A stretch of 64,000 nt of DNA, taken from positions 669,084 through 733,083 of the forward strand of contig NZ_SMFK01000001.1 in the NCBI RefSeq assembly GCF_004349355.1, written 5' to 3'. The notes below the pieces were generated by a model. That model saw nothing but the letters and a program-made list of their open reading frames with translations, ran no database searches and was not told where the DNA came from. Below, in pieces: positions 8,772-17,164 of the stretch. The DNA is from Flavobacterium cellulosilyticum. Lineage in GTDB: Bacteria; Bacteroidota; Bacteroidia; Flavobacteriales; Flavobacteriaceae. Position 1 is the stretch's first letter, and each line of letters starts with the position of its first letter. The position numbers were made by a program, and so were the translations under genes.

Positions 8772-10490
8772 TTAAATTACATTAAAAATTTGTTCCAAAA
8801 TCTTGATTGTAATCAAATAAGTTGGCTTCACTCCCGTTGTTCCTAATCCTCCTGAAGCTAATGTACTTCCTGTTTCTAATGGATTATCTGATGCATAATA
8901 AGCATATCGAACTTTAACATCAGGTGGAATACTTTTTCTGATTTTTGATGCTGATTGAATGGCTTTTTGATAATAAGAACCTTCCATTTCCAATCCGATA
9001 ACACCCCAAGTTGATTCGTGAAAGAACTTTAATAAATCTTTGTTTTGCAATGAAGTACCAAGAACTGTAACCATGGGTCCTTCGAAAACAGCAATATCAT
9101 TGCCTTCAAACATTTTACCTGACAACTCATTTTTAAAAAAGTAATTATCGGCTGTACCCTCATTGATGTGAGCAGATGGTATCATAATATCACCTTTTCC
9201 TCCTTCGAGAATCCCGGCTTTTCCCATAATTGAAATGGATACCACGTTTATTAAACTATTGTTTTTCTTGAATGGTTTCAAGAGCTCATCGATAGTTTCA
9301 TAAGCTTGTTCTCCAAAAGCATAATCCATTACTATTAAAACAGGTGCTTTCTCACCAATTTGAGCTGTTGGAAAAGATGATTTTGCCCAATCTATTTTTG
9401 CGGTATCAAAAATTTGAACATTTATATTCGTTCCAGAGGCATCTGGAACTGAAATCATTCCATATTGAATTGCAAATTCCTCCACTTTATCTCGAACCTC
9501 ATTGGCACCCGATTTACTCAGTTCTTCATAAATAAAGAAATCTGATTTGTCTTTAAACTTTGTTTTCAACACTGTTGTGGCAAAAATAGAGTTCATTACA
9601 CTGTGCATATTGGCACTAATAACGTGAATTGGACGTTCTAAAAGATTGTTTTCCTTCAGAACTTCCTTGATGTTAGTAGCCCAAATTTCACCATGAATAT
9701 GATGCCCTAATCGTTCTCTTAAAATTGGACTGAATGTAATCGTTCTTTTGTTGTCTTCTACCACTTCTTCGATGGCTAATTTTCCAAGCCAATAAATGAC
9801 ATGCAAGAATCGATCAGGAGCTAATTCTGATCCAAATGCATCATAAATATCTAAGACTTCTATAAATGTTCTTCCTAAGATGTTTGCAGCATGCGAAACT
9901 GCTTTTTCTCTTTCAATTTGTGTCAGCTTTTTCTTTTGAAATACTGCTTGTTCTATCTTTAACCAATCGCGTGAAACTTCTCCAGCTTCATCAAGCAAAA
10001 CCCTATTCCTTATTTTATGGGATTCAATGAAAATGAACGTCAAATGTGTCAAAATATCATAAATATCTGAACGACCTCGCGTAATTTCAACATTCATTTG
10101 TTCCTCGTCTATACGATAACAATTTCTTTTTCTTTTTGGTGGAACTATAGCATGAAAGTGGGATTTAGAATAGCCTTCATCTGAAGTTAAATTGATAAAT
10201 CGGCATTCTTCAATTCCTATTGGAAGTCGTTCAATAACATATAAAAGTCCGCTTAATTCTACTTTTTCTTCAGCAATGTTTCCGTAAATTTCGGGACGTA
10301 ACGACAATAATGCTTCGCGCAAAGTTTCGCCAGACACTCCCATAGGTTTATAAAAACCGCGGTTAAACAAATGCCGCATCGTTATGTACATTTTTTCAAT
10401 TGCAGCAGATGACTCTTGGGCTCTAGATCGTGATATATTCTTTATTTCTTTCATTAGGTTTTCCTCTAGCAACAAATTTATAGTTTCCAA
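8772..10490 (-). CDS. DUF6909-like protein with a nucleoside-phosphorylase-like C-terminal motif
   Basis: A 572-residue soluble protein without signal peptide or membrane segments. I recall a Bacteroidota family of this kind as DUF6909; its function is not established. The start may be the second Met (MKEIKNISRSRAQESSAAIE, residue 13), since an N-terminus like that is typical of the family. In the C-terminal half, DASGTNINVQIFDT, EGPMVTVLGTSL and GVIGLEMEGSYYQKAIQSA resemble the core strands and the M-E motif of nucleoside phosphorylases, followed by RYAYYASDNP. That similarity is my inference from motifs only. The stop lies 2 bp from the next gene upstream in the operon order (GH3 at 10493-11974), so both are probably cotranscribed but in the order coiled-coil protein, GH3, DUF6909. 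Confidence 0.6.
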   Translation of the reverse strand: METINLLLEENLMKEIKNISRSRAQESSAAIEKMYITMRHLFNRGFYKPMGVSGETLREALLSLRPEIYGNIAEEKVELSGLLYVIERLPIGIEECRFINLTSDEGYSKSHFHAIVPPKRKRNCYRIDEEQMNVEITRGRSDIYDILTHLTFIFIESHKIRNRVLLDEAGEVSRDWLKIEQAVFQKKKLTQIEREKAVSHAANILGRTFIEVLDIYDAFGSELAPDRFLHVIYWLGKLAIEEVVEDNKRTITFSPILRERLGHHIHGEIWATNIKEVLKENNLLERPIHVISANMHSVMNSIFATTVLKTKFKDKSDFFIYEELSKSGANEVRDKVEEFAIQYGMISVPDASGTNINVQIFDTAKIDWAKSSFPTAQIGEKAPVLIVMDYAFGEQAYETIDELLKPFKKNNSLINVVSISIMGKAGILEGGKGDIMIPSAHINEGTADNYFFKNELSGKMFEGNDIAVFEGPMVTVLGTSLQNKDLLKFFHESTWGVIGLEMEGSYYQKAIQSASKIRKSIPPDVKVRYAYYASDNPLETGSTLASGGLGTTGVKPTYLITIKILEQIFNVI

Positions 10491-10492
10491 TT

Positions 10493-11974
10493 TTATTTTA
10501 ATAAATCAACAATTTTTCTATCGTTACTCAAACGAGGAAGCTTGTTTTGTCCACCCAGTTTTCCTATCGATTTCATGTAGTCTTGAAAACCATTTTTAAC
10601 CACAGTAGTAACGACCACTTTTCGCAATACTTTACCAATAATTAAATCGTCATAATACAAGTTTTGTTTGCACATTGCTTGATCTAGCTTATCTGCAAAA
10701 TCATCAAGATTATCGGGTTCATTTTCGAACTCAATAAACCATTCATGATAAGGTAAACCTTCTTTTGGGTTGATTTGTGGCGCTACCGTGAATTCATTGA
10801 TACGGATGTTTGTTCCAATAATAGCTTCTTGCAAGGCGCTTTCAACTTCTTTTCCAATGACGTGCTCGCCAAAAGCGGAGATAAAATGTTTGATTCTTCC
10901 TGAAACTATAATTCGATACGGTTTTAAACTCGTAAACTGAACGGTGTCGCCGATATTGTATGCCCAAAGTCCTGCATTGGTCGAAATAATCAACACATAA
11001 TTGACTCCTAATTCAACTTCACCAATAGTATGTCTTTTGGGATTTGAGTTGTAAAATTCCTCGCTTTTTATAAATTCATAAAAAATTCCCGAATTCAATA
11101 ACAGCAACATTCCTTTTTCTTTTTGGGAATCTTGATAGGCAAAAAATCCTTCTGAAGCGGGAAACAATTCAATGCTATCTACTTTCCGTCCAATAAGATT
11201 TTCAAACTTGGCACGATACGGCTCATAATTGACTCCGCCATAAATGAATAAATTGAAGTTTTTGAAGATTTCTCCTACAGGCTTCCCACCTTTTTGGTGC
11301 AATTTCTCAAAATACATTTGCACCCAAGATGGAATTCCCGAAATCACTGTCATATTTTGGTCAAAAGTTTCCTCGACAATCGTGTTTATCTTTTTCTCCC
11401 AGTCTTCAATACAGTTCGTTTCCCACGAGGGCATTCTATTTTTTTGTAAATATTTAGGAACAAAATGAGCTACAATTCCTGATAGTCTGCCAAAATTTAT
11501 TCCGTTTTCTTCTTCTAATATTGGACTTCCTTGAAGGAAAATCATTTTTCCATCTACAAAACTGGAGTTTCCTGTTTCGTGAATATAATGTAAAATAGCA
11601 TTTCGAGCGGATTCGATATGAAACGGCATCGATTCCTTTGTAAGCGGAATATATTTGGCTCCTGAAGTAGTTCCTGAAGTTTTAGCAAAATAAAGTGGTT
11701 TCCCTTTCCAGAGAATATTTTCCTCCCCGTTTACCACTTTTTCAATGTAGGGTTTTAAATCTTCATAATCCCGAATCGGTACATTTTTTGCAAAATCGTC
11801 GAAGGTTTTAATTTGGTCAAAATGGTGATCTGCACCAAATGAAGTTTTTGAAGCCTGATGTAGTAAATCTTTGAACACTTTACGCTGTGTTTCAATTGGA
11901 TTTGAAGCCCAAGCTTGTGTTTTATGATAGATGTTTCGGGCAAATATTTTAGCCAAAAAAGGTTTTAATGCCAT
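10493..11974 (-). CDS. GH3-family acyl-amido synthetase-like protein
   Basis: A 493-residue bacterial member of the GH3 (auxin-responsive) adenylate-forming family, whose plant members join amino acids to acyl acids. The ATP-binding motif is FAKTSGTTSGAKYIPLTKES (about residues 95-114), with NLFIYGGVNYEPY (about residues 242-254), ELFPASEGFFAYQ (about residues 273-285), and the C-terminal lid region VSGRIKHFISAFGEHVIGKE (about residues 359-378). The substrate of the bacterial proteins is unknown. Close packing (3 bp upstream, 2 bp downstream) with the coiled-coil membrane protein and the DUF6909-like gene indicates one operon of three genes. Confidence 0.85.
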   Translation of the reverse strand: MALKPFLAKIFARNIYHKTQAWASNPIETQRKVFKDLLHQASKTSFGADHHFDQIKTFDDFAKNVPIRDYEDLKPYIEKVVNGEENILWKGKPLYFAKTSGTTSGAKYIPLTKESMPFHIESARNAILHYIHETGNSSFVDGKMIFLQGSPILEEENGINFGRLSGIVAHFVPKYLQKNRMPSWETNCIEDWEKKINTIVEETFDQNMTVISGIPSWVQMYFEKLHQKGGKPVGEIFKNFNLFIYGGVNYEPYRAKFENLIGRKVDSIELFPASEGFFAYQDSQKEKGMLLLLNSGIFYEFIKSEEFYNSNPKRHTIGEVELGVNYVLIISTNAGLWAYNIGDTVQFTSLKPYRIIVSGRIKHFISAFGEHVIGKEVESALQEAIIGTNIRINEFTVAPQINPKEGLPYHEWFIEFENEPDNLDDFADKLDQAMCKQNLYYDDLIIGKVLRKVVVTTVVKNGFQDYMKSIGKLGGQNKLPRLSNDRKIVDLLK

Positions 11975-11977
11975 GAA

Positions 11978-12478
11978 TTAGTGTTTTTTTACCTTCACTT
12001 TTTGAAGGTTCGTTTTTTCCTCTTTTGCTACTTTTTCTCTTAATTCCAATTCTTCTTTTGAAGGGGAAAAGTCGAATTTCGAAGGTGTATCAGTGCTCGA
12101 TGCAAGAATGGAATCTTTATTGAATTTTGCATATTCTAATTCACCAGTAAGTACCTTCCGAATTGCTTTTATATAAACTTCATTTTTCTTTAAAGCCAAA
12201 GTTAGTGAATCCGACTTTAATGCTAATTCAGTTGCATCTTTTTTAAGTTTAGTAGAAGAATATCCAGGTATAAGTTCACGCAAAGGAGTGAAAGCAATGA
12301 TAAATGTTGTTATTGATATTAGAAAAATAGCACCAAGGGTAGCTACTATAAAAACGTTCATAAGATTCAATTTGAAAGAAAAAAGTTCTTCAAAGGTATC
12401 TTCATTCAAAATGACCAATCGGTTTTTTGTAAATAATTTATTTTTGAGTTTTTTCCTTTTAAGCCTTTTTTCGGACAT
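11978..12478 (-). CDS. Single-pass membrane protein with periplasmic coiled coil
   Basis: A 166-residue protein: a very basic cytosolic N-terminus (KRLKRKKLKNKLF), one membrane segment (about residues 40-65, VFIVATLGAIFLISITTFII), then a Lys/Glu/Ser-rich region with coiled-coil character. The N-terminal layout resembles the membrane-anchor part of flavobacterial M23-type peptidase-like proteins, but no peptidase domain is present here. The function is unknown. It is the first gene of the operon with GH3 and the DUF6909-like gene (3-bp gap to GH3) and is divergent from tatA. Confidence 0.6.
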   Translation of the reverse strand: MSEKRLKRKKLKNKLFTKNRLVILNEDTFEELFSFKLNLMNVFIVATLGAIFLISITTFIIAFTPLRELIPGYSSTKLKKDATELALKSDSLTLALKKNEVYIKAIRKVLTGELEYAKFNKDSILASSTDTPSKFDFSPSKEELELREKVAKEEKTNLQKVKVKKH

Positions 12479-12636
12479 TTTTATAAGTATATTTTACAAA
12501 TATAATAATTTAATATCTTGTTATTAACCCTATTTTTACTTGTTTACAATTATATAAAAATAAATTTTACCAAAGTTTTAACGCTTTTGAATCTAAATAA
12601 TTAGGCTAAAATGAAATTAAGTAAAATAATTCTATT

Positions 12637-12644
12637 TACCTTTG
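12637..12644 (+). promoter_or_regulatory. -7 box upstream of tatA
   Basis: TACCTTTG fits the TAnnTTTG consensus and lies 47 bp upstream of the tatA start. I do not see a good TTG at the expected -33 spacing, so this is only a partial promoter match. Confidence 0.35.
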
Positions 12645-12690
12645 TCTTCATATTTATTAAAAATTTGCTCCGGCAACAAATTATTCAATT

Positions 12691-12870
12691 ATGGGAAGAT
12701 TAGGTGTTACAGAAATCCTTGTTATATTGGCAGTTGTATTATTACTTTTTGGAGGTAAAAAAATTCCAGAATTAATGAAAGGGCTTGGAAGTGGAATAAA
12801 AGAATTTAAAAATGCAGCCAAAGACGACGAAAAAAAAGAAGATAAAAAAGAAAGCGAAACAAAAGAGTAA
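12691..12870 (+). CDS. tatA: Twin-arginine translocase subunit TatA/TatE
   Basis: A 59-residue protein of the pore-forming TatA/E family, which exports folded proteins with twin-arginine signals across the inner membrane. It has the short periplasmic start [12 protein letters not shown], one membrane helix (about residues 8-20), the [14 protein letters not shown] hinge and amphipathic helix (residues 21-34) with the conserved Phe-Gly, and a highly charged [12 protein letters not shown] tail. It is shorter than many annotation length cut-offs. The GH29 fucosidase in this window (55757-57400) has a twin-arginine-like leader and is a possible substrate. tatC is not in the window. Confidence 0.9.
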   Translation: MGRLGVTEILVILAVVLLLFGGKKIPELMKGLGSGIKEFKNAAKDDEKKEDKKESETKE

Positions 12871-12920
12871 ATTTCTTTAATTTTCGACATTAAAAAAGTT
12901 CCAATACACAAGTCATTTAT

Positions 12921-13077
12921 TTACTTGTAGTTTGGAACTATTTCTTTACTAACCATCGTCAACTGTATTCTTTTCCAATCCTCATTCATTTCAGTTACTC
13001 TGACAGTAACATGCGAGTGTATCACAACTTCGTTTACATCGCTCACAAAGCCAGCTTTGAGTTGGAAAATGTGAACC
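12921..13077 (-). pseudogene. Degenerate duplicate of the tex 3' end
   Basis: Reading the minus strand from 13076 gives VHIFQLKAGFVSDVNEVV, then HVTVRVTEMNEDWKRIQL, TMVSKEIVPNYK and a stop at 12921-12923. This is the C-terminal S1-domain end of Tex (intact version: VHISQLKAGFVSDVN and EVDEDRKRIQLTMVI). By eye about three quarters of the bases are shared with 13715-13843, with one codon missing. The homology begins abruptly at about 13077, next to the DUF5615 remnant. There is no start codon or S1 domain beyond this end, so it is a dead fragment. Confidence 0.8.
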
Positions 13078-13098
13078 TAAGACAATAGCAATTATATT

Positions 13099-13440
13099 CT
13101 AATTGGTGTATATTTCAAAAATATCGTTTTCATTAGTAGAAATAAAATTTATTATTTTATCCTTACTTTCAAGGAAAAGCTCTATTAATTTTTTGGTGTC
13201 TAGATTATAGGTTTTAAGAAAGATTAACTTCGGTGGTGCTTTCCTTAAAAGTACAATTTTCTCAAAATCATCATCTTAACTTACTATTGTAAATCCATTT
13301 TTTTTTGCATAATTCCAAATACCAATATCATCTGCAGGTGGATTTAATTGTAATTCTGAAGCGGGAACAACTTCTTCAAAAAATGGACTAAGCTTTTTTA
13401 TCATTCGCCAAGAAAAATTTTCATCTAATAATAACTTCAC
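13099..13440 (-). pseudogene. DUF5615-type PIN-like toxin, internal stop
   Basis: From the GTG at 13440 the frame reads KLLLDENFSWRMIKKLSPFF, then EVVPASELQLNPPADDIGIW and NYAKKNGFTIVS, a stop (TAA at 13276-13278), then DDDFEKIVLLRKAPPKLIFL to the stop at 13099-13101. The N-terminal LLLDENxS, the central D-x-x-I-W-x-Y-A and the xTIVxxDxDF motif are those of the DUF5615 (Mut7-C-like PIN) toxin family. The stop at codon 55 falls exactly where the family has Thr/Ser-Lys-Asp, so the toxin is inactivated by one nonsense change. It overlaps the end of the DUF433 gene by 4 bp, the usual arrangement for this pair. Confidence 0.78.
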
Positions 13441-13668
13441 GAGGCAAAAGCAATCTTAGTTATAGTATCTCGATAAGCAGCAAACGAGAGTGTTGCCATT
13501 ATTTTTTCTTTATCTAATTAAAGGAAAATCTTCGATAATCTCTTCCATCGACATTCCTGACGCTAAATATGATAACACGTCAGAGACCGTAATTCTTGTG
13601 CCAGAAACACAAGGTTTTCCACTTCTAATGCCTGGATTTATGCTAATGTGTTTTTGCCAATTTTCCAT
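13437..13668 (-). pseudogene. DUF433 antitoxin, frameshifted
   Basis: From the ATG at 13668 the frame reads MENWQKHISINPGIRSGKPC, then VSGTRITVSDVLSYLASGMS and MEEIIEDFPLIR, and stops at 13510-13512. The expected family tail follows in the next frame: KEKIMATLSFAAYRDTITKI to the TGA at 13437-13439. The total span (232 bp) is 77 codons plus one base, consistent with a single 1-bp insertion near 13513. GKPxxxGTRITV and the DFP motif identify DUF433, the antitoxin partner of DUF5615. Both halves of the pair are therefore broken. Confidence 0.78.
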
Positions 13669-13707
13669 AATTTAGTAATCAAATTTAATCAATTTTTTTG
13701 ATTCTTT

Positions 13708-15831
13708 TTAAATCACCATCGTCAATTGAATTCTTTTCCTGTCCTCATCCACCTCAGTGACTTTTACTTCAACGTGTTGGTGCAATTTCACCACCGTGTT
13801 TACATCGCTCACAAAGCCTGCTTTGAGTTGGGAAATATGAACCAAGCCACTTTCTTTGATACCTAAATCGACAAAACATCCAAAATTGGTAATGTTGTTG
13901 ACAATTCCGTTTAAAATCATGCCTGTTTTCAAGTCTTTGATGGTTTTTACATTCGGGTCAAATTCAAAAACCTTGGCTGATTTTCTGGGATCTAATCCTG
14001 GTTTTTCGAGTTCTTTAATGATATCTTTTAAGGTCAATAAACCTATTTCTGGTGTGATATAATTTTCAGGTTTTATTAAGGCTGTTTTTTCCTTGTTGCC
14101 AATCAAATCGCTCACTTTTAGTTTCAAGTCTTTTGCCATTTTCTCCACAATTGGATAAGCTTCAGGATGCACCGCCGAATTATCCAAGGGGTTTTTTCCT
14201 TCTTTAATTCGGATAAAAGCCACTCCTTGTTGATAGGCTTTTTCGCCCAAACGAGGTACTTTTTTGAGTTGTTTTCGGTCTTCAAATGGGCCGTTTTCGG
14301 AACGATATTGCACTATATTTTCTGCCAGCTTCTCTCCTATTCCACTCACATAACTCAACAAATGCTTGCTCGCAGTATTGATGTTTATCCCAACCGAATT
14401 CACGCAACGAATCACCGTGCTATCCAATTCTTCTTTTAACTTGTTTTGATCCACATCGTGCTGATATTGACCTACTCCTATTGCTTTGGGATCAATTTTT
14501 ACCAATTCGGCCAATGGGTCACTCAATCGCCTACCGATAGAAACCGAACCACGGACCGTAACATCATAATTTGGGAATTCTTCACGAGCAATTTTCGATG
14601 CCGAATACACCGAAGCTCCCGCTTCTGAAACAATAAAAACCTGAACAGGCTTATCGAAAGCTATTTTCTTTATAAAAAATTCCGTTTCTCTAGAAGCGGT
14701 TCCGTTTCCTATTGAAATTGCATCAATAGAATAAGCATTTACCATTGATTTTATCTTTTTCATTGCCATGGCCGTTTCGTTTTGAGGCGCATGCGGATAA
14801 ATGGTTTCGTTGTATAATAAATCACCTTTTTCGTCCAAACAAACTATTTTACAACCTGAACGAAATCCTGGATCTATAGCCAAAATACGTTTTTCTCCCA
14901 AAGGTGGCGCCAACAATAATTGTCCTAAATTGTTCGCAAAAACCTGAATCGAATTGGCATCTGCTTTGGCTTTGGCTTCTTGCAAAGCTTCGTTGGAAAT
15001 GGCAGGATTGAGCAATCTTTTATACGAATCTTCAATAGCCAATTGCACATGTGGCGTGCTGGCACTTTGTCCTTTTAAAATCAATTCGTCAATTATATCA
15101 TACGCTTCGTCTATATCAACTTCGACTTTAAACTTAATAAAACCTTCGTTTTCGGCGCGTAGCATGGCTAATAATCGATGCGATGGTGCTTTTGTCAAAG
15201 GTTCTGACCATTCGAAATATTGGTTGAATTTTTGAGCCCCTTCTTCGTCCCTTTTGGTTTTTACTACCTTAGTTGTGATGGTTGCTTTGCGTTCATACAG
15301 GCGTCGCAATTGTTTACGAACATAAATATTTTCGTTTATCCATTCGGCGATAATATCTCGTGCACCTTGCAAAGCTGCCTCTTCATTGGTTACAGCCTCA
15401 TTCAAATATTTCGTAGACAAAAAATCGACATCGTCTTTGCCTTGCGCCATAATGATTTTGGCCAAAGGTTCCAATCCGTTTTCGCGGGCTACATCGGCTT
15501 TGGTCTTTTTCTTCTTTTTATATGGTAAATAAAAATCCTCTAACTCTTGCATATCAAAGCTCTGCTGGACTTTTTTATCCAATTCGGGCGTTAAGGCATT
15601 TTGTTCTTCGATTGATTTTAAAATCGCCTCTTTTCTCTTTACAATCGCTTCGTATTGCTTTTGAAGTTTGGCTATGTTTTCTATTTGCACTTCATCGAGA
15701 TTTCCTGTAGTATCTTTTCGATACCTTGAAATAAACGGAATGGTGCAATCTTCTTGTAATAATTGAACGGTTTTCTGAATGTTTATGGCGGCTGTATGTA
15801 CAGTCTTGGCGATGAATTGTATGTTGGTCAT
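13708..15831 (-). CDS. tex: Tex family RNA-binding transcription accessory protein
   Basis: A 707-residue cytosolic nucleic-acid-binding protein thought to act in transcription. Domain order: N-terminal helical Tex region (FISRYRKDTTGNLDEVQIEN, about residues 33-52), YqgF/RNase H-like domain (RILAIDPGFRSGCKIVCLDE, about residues 318-337), helix-hairpin-helix segments (NTASKHLLSYVSGIGEKLAE, about residues 482-501, and a second), and a C-terminal S1 domain (LKTGMILNGIVNNITNFGCF, about residues 638-657, ending QLTMVI). Full length for the family. The reading frame ends soon after QLTMV, and the ancestral 3' end appears to survive as a fragment at 12921-13077, so the present terminus may be a replacement. 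Confidence 0.93.
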   Translation of the reverse strand: MTNIQFIAKTVHTAAINIQKTVQLLQEDCTIPFISRYRKDTTGNLDEVQIENIAKLQKQYEAIVKRKEAILKSIEEQNALTPELDKKVQQSFDMQELEDFYLPYKKKKKTKADVARENGLEPLAKIIMAQGKDDVDFLSTKYLNEAVTNEEAALQGARDIIAEWINENIYVRKQLRRLYERKATITTKVVKTKRDEEGAQKFNQYFEWSEPLTKAPSHRLLAMLRAENEGFIKFKVEVDIDEAYDIIDELILKGQSASTPHVQLAIEDSYKRLLNPAISNEALQEAKAKADANSIQVFANNLGQLLLAPPLGEKRILAIDPGFRSGCKIVCLDEKGDLLYNETIYPHAPQNETAMAMKKIKSMVNAYSIDAISIGNGTASRETEFFIKKIAFDKPVQVFIVSEAGASVYSASKIAREEFPNYDVTVRGSVSIGRRLSDPLAELVKIDPKAIGVGQYQHDVDQNKLKEELDSTVIRCVNSVGININTASKHLLSYVSGIGEKLAENIVQYRSENGPFEDRKQLKKVPRLGEKAYQQGVAFIRIKEGKNPLDNSAVHPEAYPIVEKMAKDLKLKVSDLIGNKEKTALIKPENYITPEIGLLTLKDIIKELEKPGLDPRKSAKVFEFDPNVKTIKDLKTGMILNGIVNNITNFGCFVDLGIKESGLVHISQLKAGFVSDVNTVVKLHQHVEVKVTEVDEDRKRIQLTMVI
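13715..13843 (-). repeat. Intact copy of the tex 3'-end direct repeat
   Basis: This is the 3' end of the live tex gene. A degenerate copy in the same orientation lies at 12952-13077. The two copies bracket a segment of about 637 bp (13078-13714) that contains only the DUF433/DUF5615 remnants. Both copies share runs such as TTTACATCGCTCACAAAGCC. The degenerate copy lacks one codon. Confidence 0.75.
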
Positions 15832-15888
15832 TGTTTGTTTTTTTTTCAGTCCGCTAAAATAATATCTTTGGAGCTTAATAGTAGCTAA

Positions 15889-16164
15889 ATGAATGTTATA
15901 TTCTACTCTTTTTTGATTTTAAATGCAATCGCTTTTGTTCTAGTAGGCTATGATAAATATTTAGCAAAAGCACAAAAAAATAGAATTTCAGAACGCACTT
16001 TATTGGGTTTTGTCTTCGTTGGTGGAACTATTGGTTCTGGATTAGCAATGTTTATTTTCAGTCATAAAACTTCAAAAAACTCCTATTTGTGGAAGTATTG
16101 GGGTATTGTAATTTTTCAATTCTTGCTTACTTTTCTTTGGTTTTATTTTAAACTTTTTAAATAA
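15889..16164 (+). CDS. DUF1294 small membrane protein
   Basis: A 91-residue protein with three hydrophobic segments (about residues 5-20, 38-55, 70-88). The signature AFVLVGYDKYLAKAQKNRIS followed by ER-LL and GG--G is that of DUF1294, where Asp-Lys and the Arg-Ile-Ser/Pro-Glu motif lie between the first two membrane helices. The biochemical role is unknown. It is divergent from tex, with a 57-bp gap, and convergent with the CDF transporter. Confidence 0.8.
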   Translation: MNVIFYSFLILNAIAFVLVGYDKYLAKAQKNRISERTLLGFVFVGGTIGSGLAMFIFSHKTSKNSYLWKYWGIVIFQFLLTFLWFYFKLFK

Positions 16165-16206
16165 TAAAGTCAAAAAAATATTTTTTTTAAAAATAAAAAA
16201 ACGTTA

Positions 16207-16230
16207 ATTCGGTCAGTAGACTGACTGAAT
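16207..16230. promoter_or_regulatory. Palindrome resembling a TetR-family operator
   Basis: ATTCGGTCAG and CTGACTGAAT are separated by TAGA; 10 of 12 positions of the half-sites match. Repeated GTCAG/CTGAC arms of this size are common for TetR-family operators. It lies between two convergent gene ends, with no regulator gene beside it, and has no following T-run, so it is not an ordinary terminator. Confidence 0.3.
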
Positions 16231-16249
16231 TTCTAATATTTATAACAAA

Positions 16250-17161
16250 TTAATCCTGGACAATAAAATCCTTTGAGGTTTCCTCTTTTTTATATTCTGG
16301 TTGAATATTGATGTGATTAATCTGAAATTTTTCGAATAAAACATGTTCAATTTTTTGTAAAATCTCGTTGAATTCAGTCATTTTAATATCTTCCTGACAT
16401 TCAAGATGCGCTTCTAGATGTAATTCGTCTTCATTAAGATACCAAACGTGAATATGGTGTAATTTTTCTATTCCTGGAATAGTATGCACTTCGGTAATAA
16501 TTTCTTTTATATCAATGTGACTTGGAGTAAAAAGCATTAACATTTGAGTCGATTTTTTTAGTAAATCAAATCCAACAAAAAGTAAGTAAATTGCAATTAA
16601 CAAAGTCAATACACTATCAACCCAATACCATTGAAAAAATTTCATCAACAATCCACCGATTAAAACAGCTACTGAGGCCAACATATCTGTAAACAAATGC
16701 AAATAAGCCGATTTCATATTTAGATTTTTATCGGCATCATTTTTTAACATGATAACCGATAAACCATTTACTATTATTCCTAAAAGCGAAAGCCAAATTA
16801 CTAAATCAGATGCAATTGTATGTATGTTAAAAAAACGTTCTATTGCTTCATAAATTAAAAAAAAAGCAACAATTATAAGCGTCATTGCATTTACGAAAGC
16901 GGCAATAAGTTCGGCTCTTTTGTATCCGAAAGTTTGATTTATTGAAGCTTCTTTTTGAGATAATTTATGAGCTACATAACTAAAAACCAATGAAAGAACA
17001 TCGGAAAAATTATGCAATGCATCCGATAATAAAGCCAAACTTCCTGAAATAAGTCCACCGATAACTTGTGCAACAGTTATTACAAGGTTTAAAATTATTG
17101 AAAATAATAAGTTTTTACCTTGAACTTCGTGATGATTACCGTGGCTATGGTTGTGTCCCAA
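16250..17161 (-). CDS. Cation diffusion facilitator (CzcD/ZitB-like) metal exporter
   Basis: A 303-residue inner-membrane transporter that exports Zn2+ or related divalent metals in exchange for protons. It begins with a His-rich stretch (MGHNHSHGNHHE), has six membrane helices between about residues 20 and 205, and shows the metal-site motifs SDALHNFSDV (helix II, about residues 46-55) and HLFTDMLASV (helix V, about residues 155-164). A cytosolic C-terminal domain follows, with HIHVWYLNEDELHLEAHLEC typical of CDF tails. It is 3 bp downstream of rpiB in the same direction, so the two are probably cotranscribed. Confidence 0.92.
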   Translation of the reverse strand: MGHNHSHGNHHEVQGKNLLFSIILNLVITVAQVIGGLISGSLALLSDALHNFSDVLSLVFSYVAHKLSQKEASINQTFGYKRAELIAAFVNAMTLIIVAFFLIYEAIERFFNIHTIASDLVIWLSLLGIIVNGLSVIMLKNDADKNLNMKSAYLHLFTDMLASVAVLIGGLLMKFFQWYWVDSVLTLLIAIYLLFVGFDLLKKSTQMLMLFTPSHIDIKEIITEVHTIPGIEKLHHIHVWYLNEDELHLEAHLECQEDIKMTEFNEILQKIEHVLFEKFQINHINIQPEYKKEETSKDFIVQD

Positions 17162-17164
17162 AAT

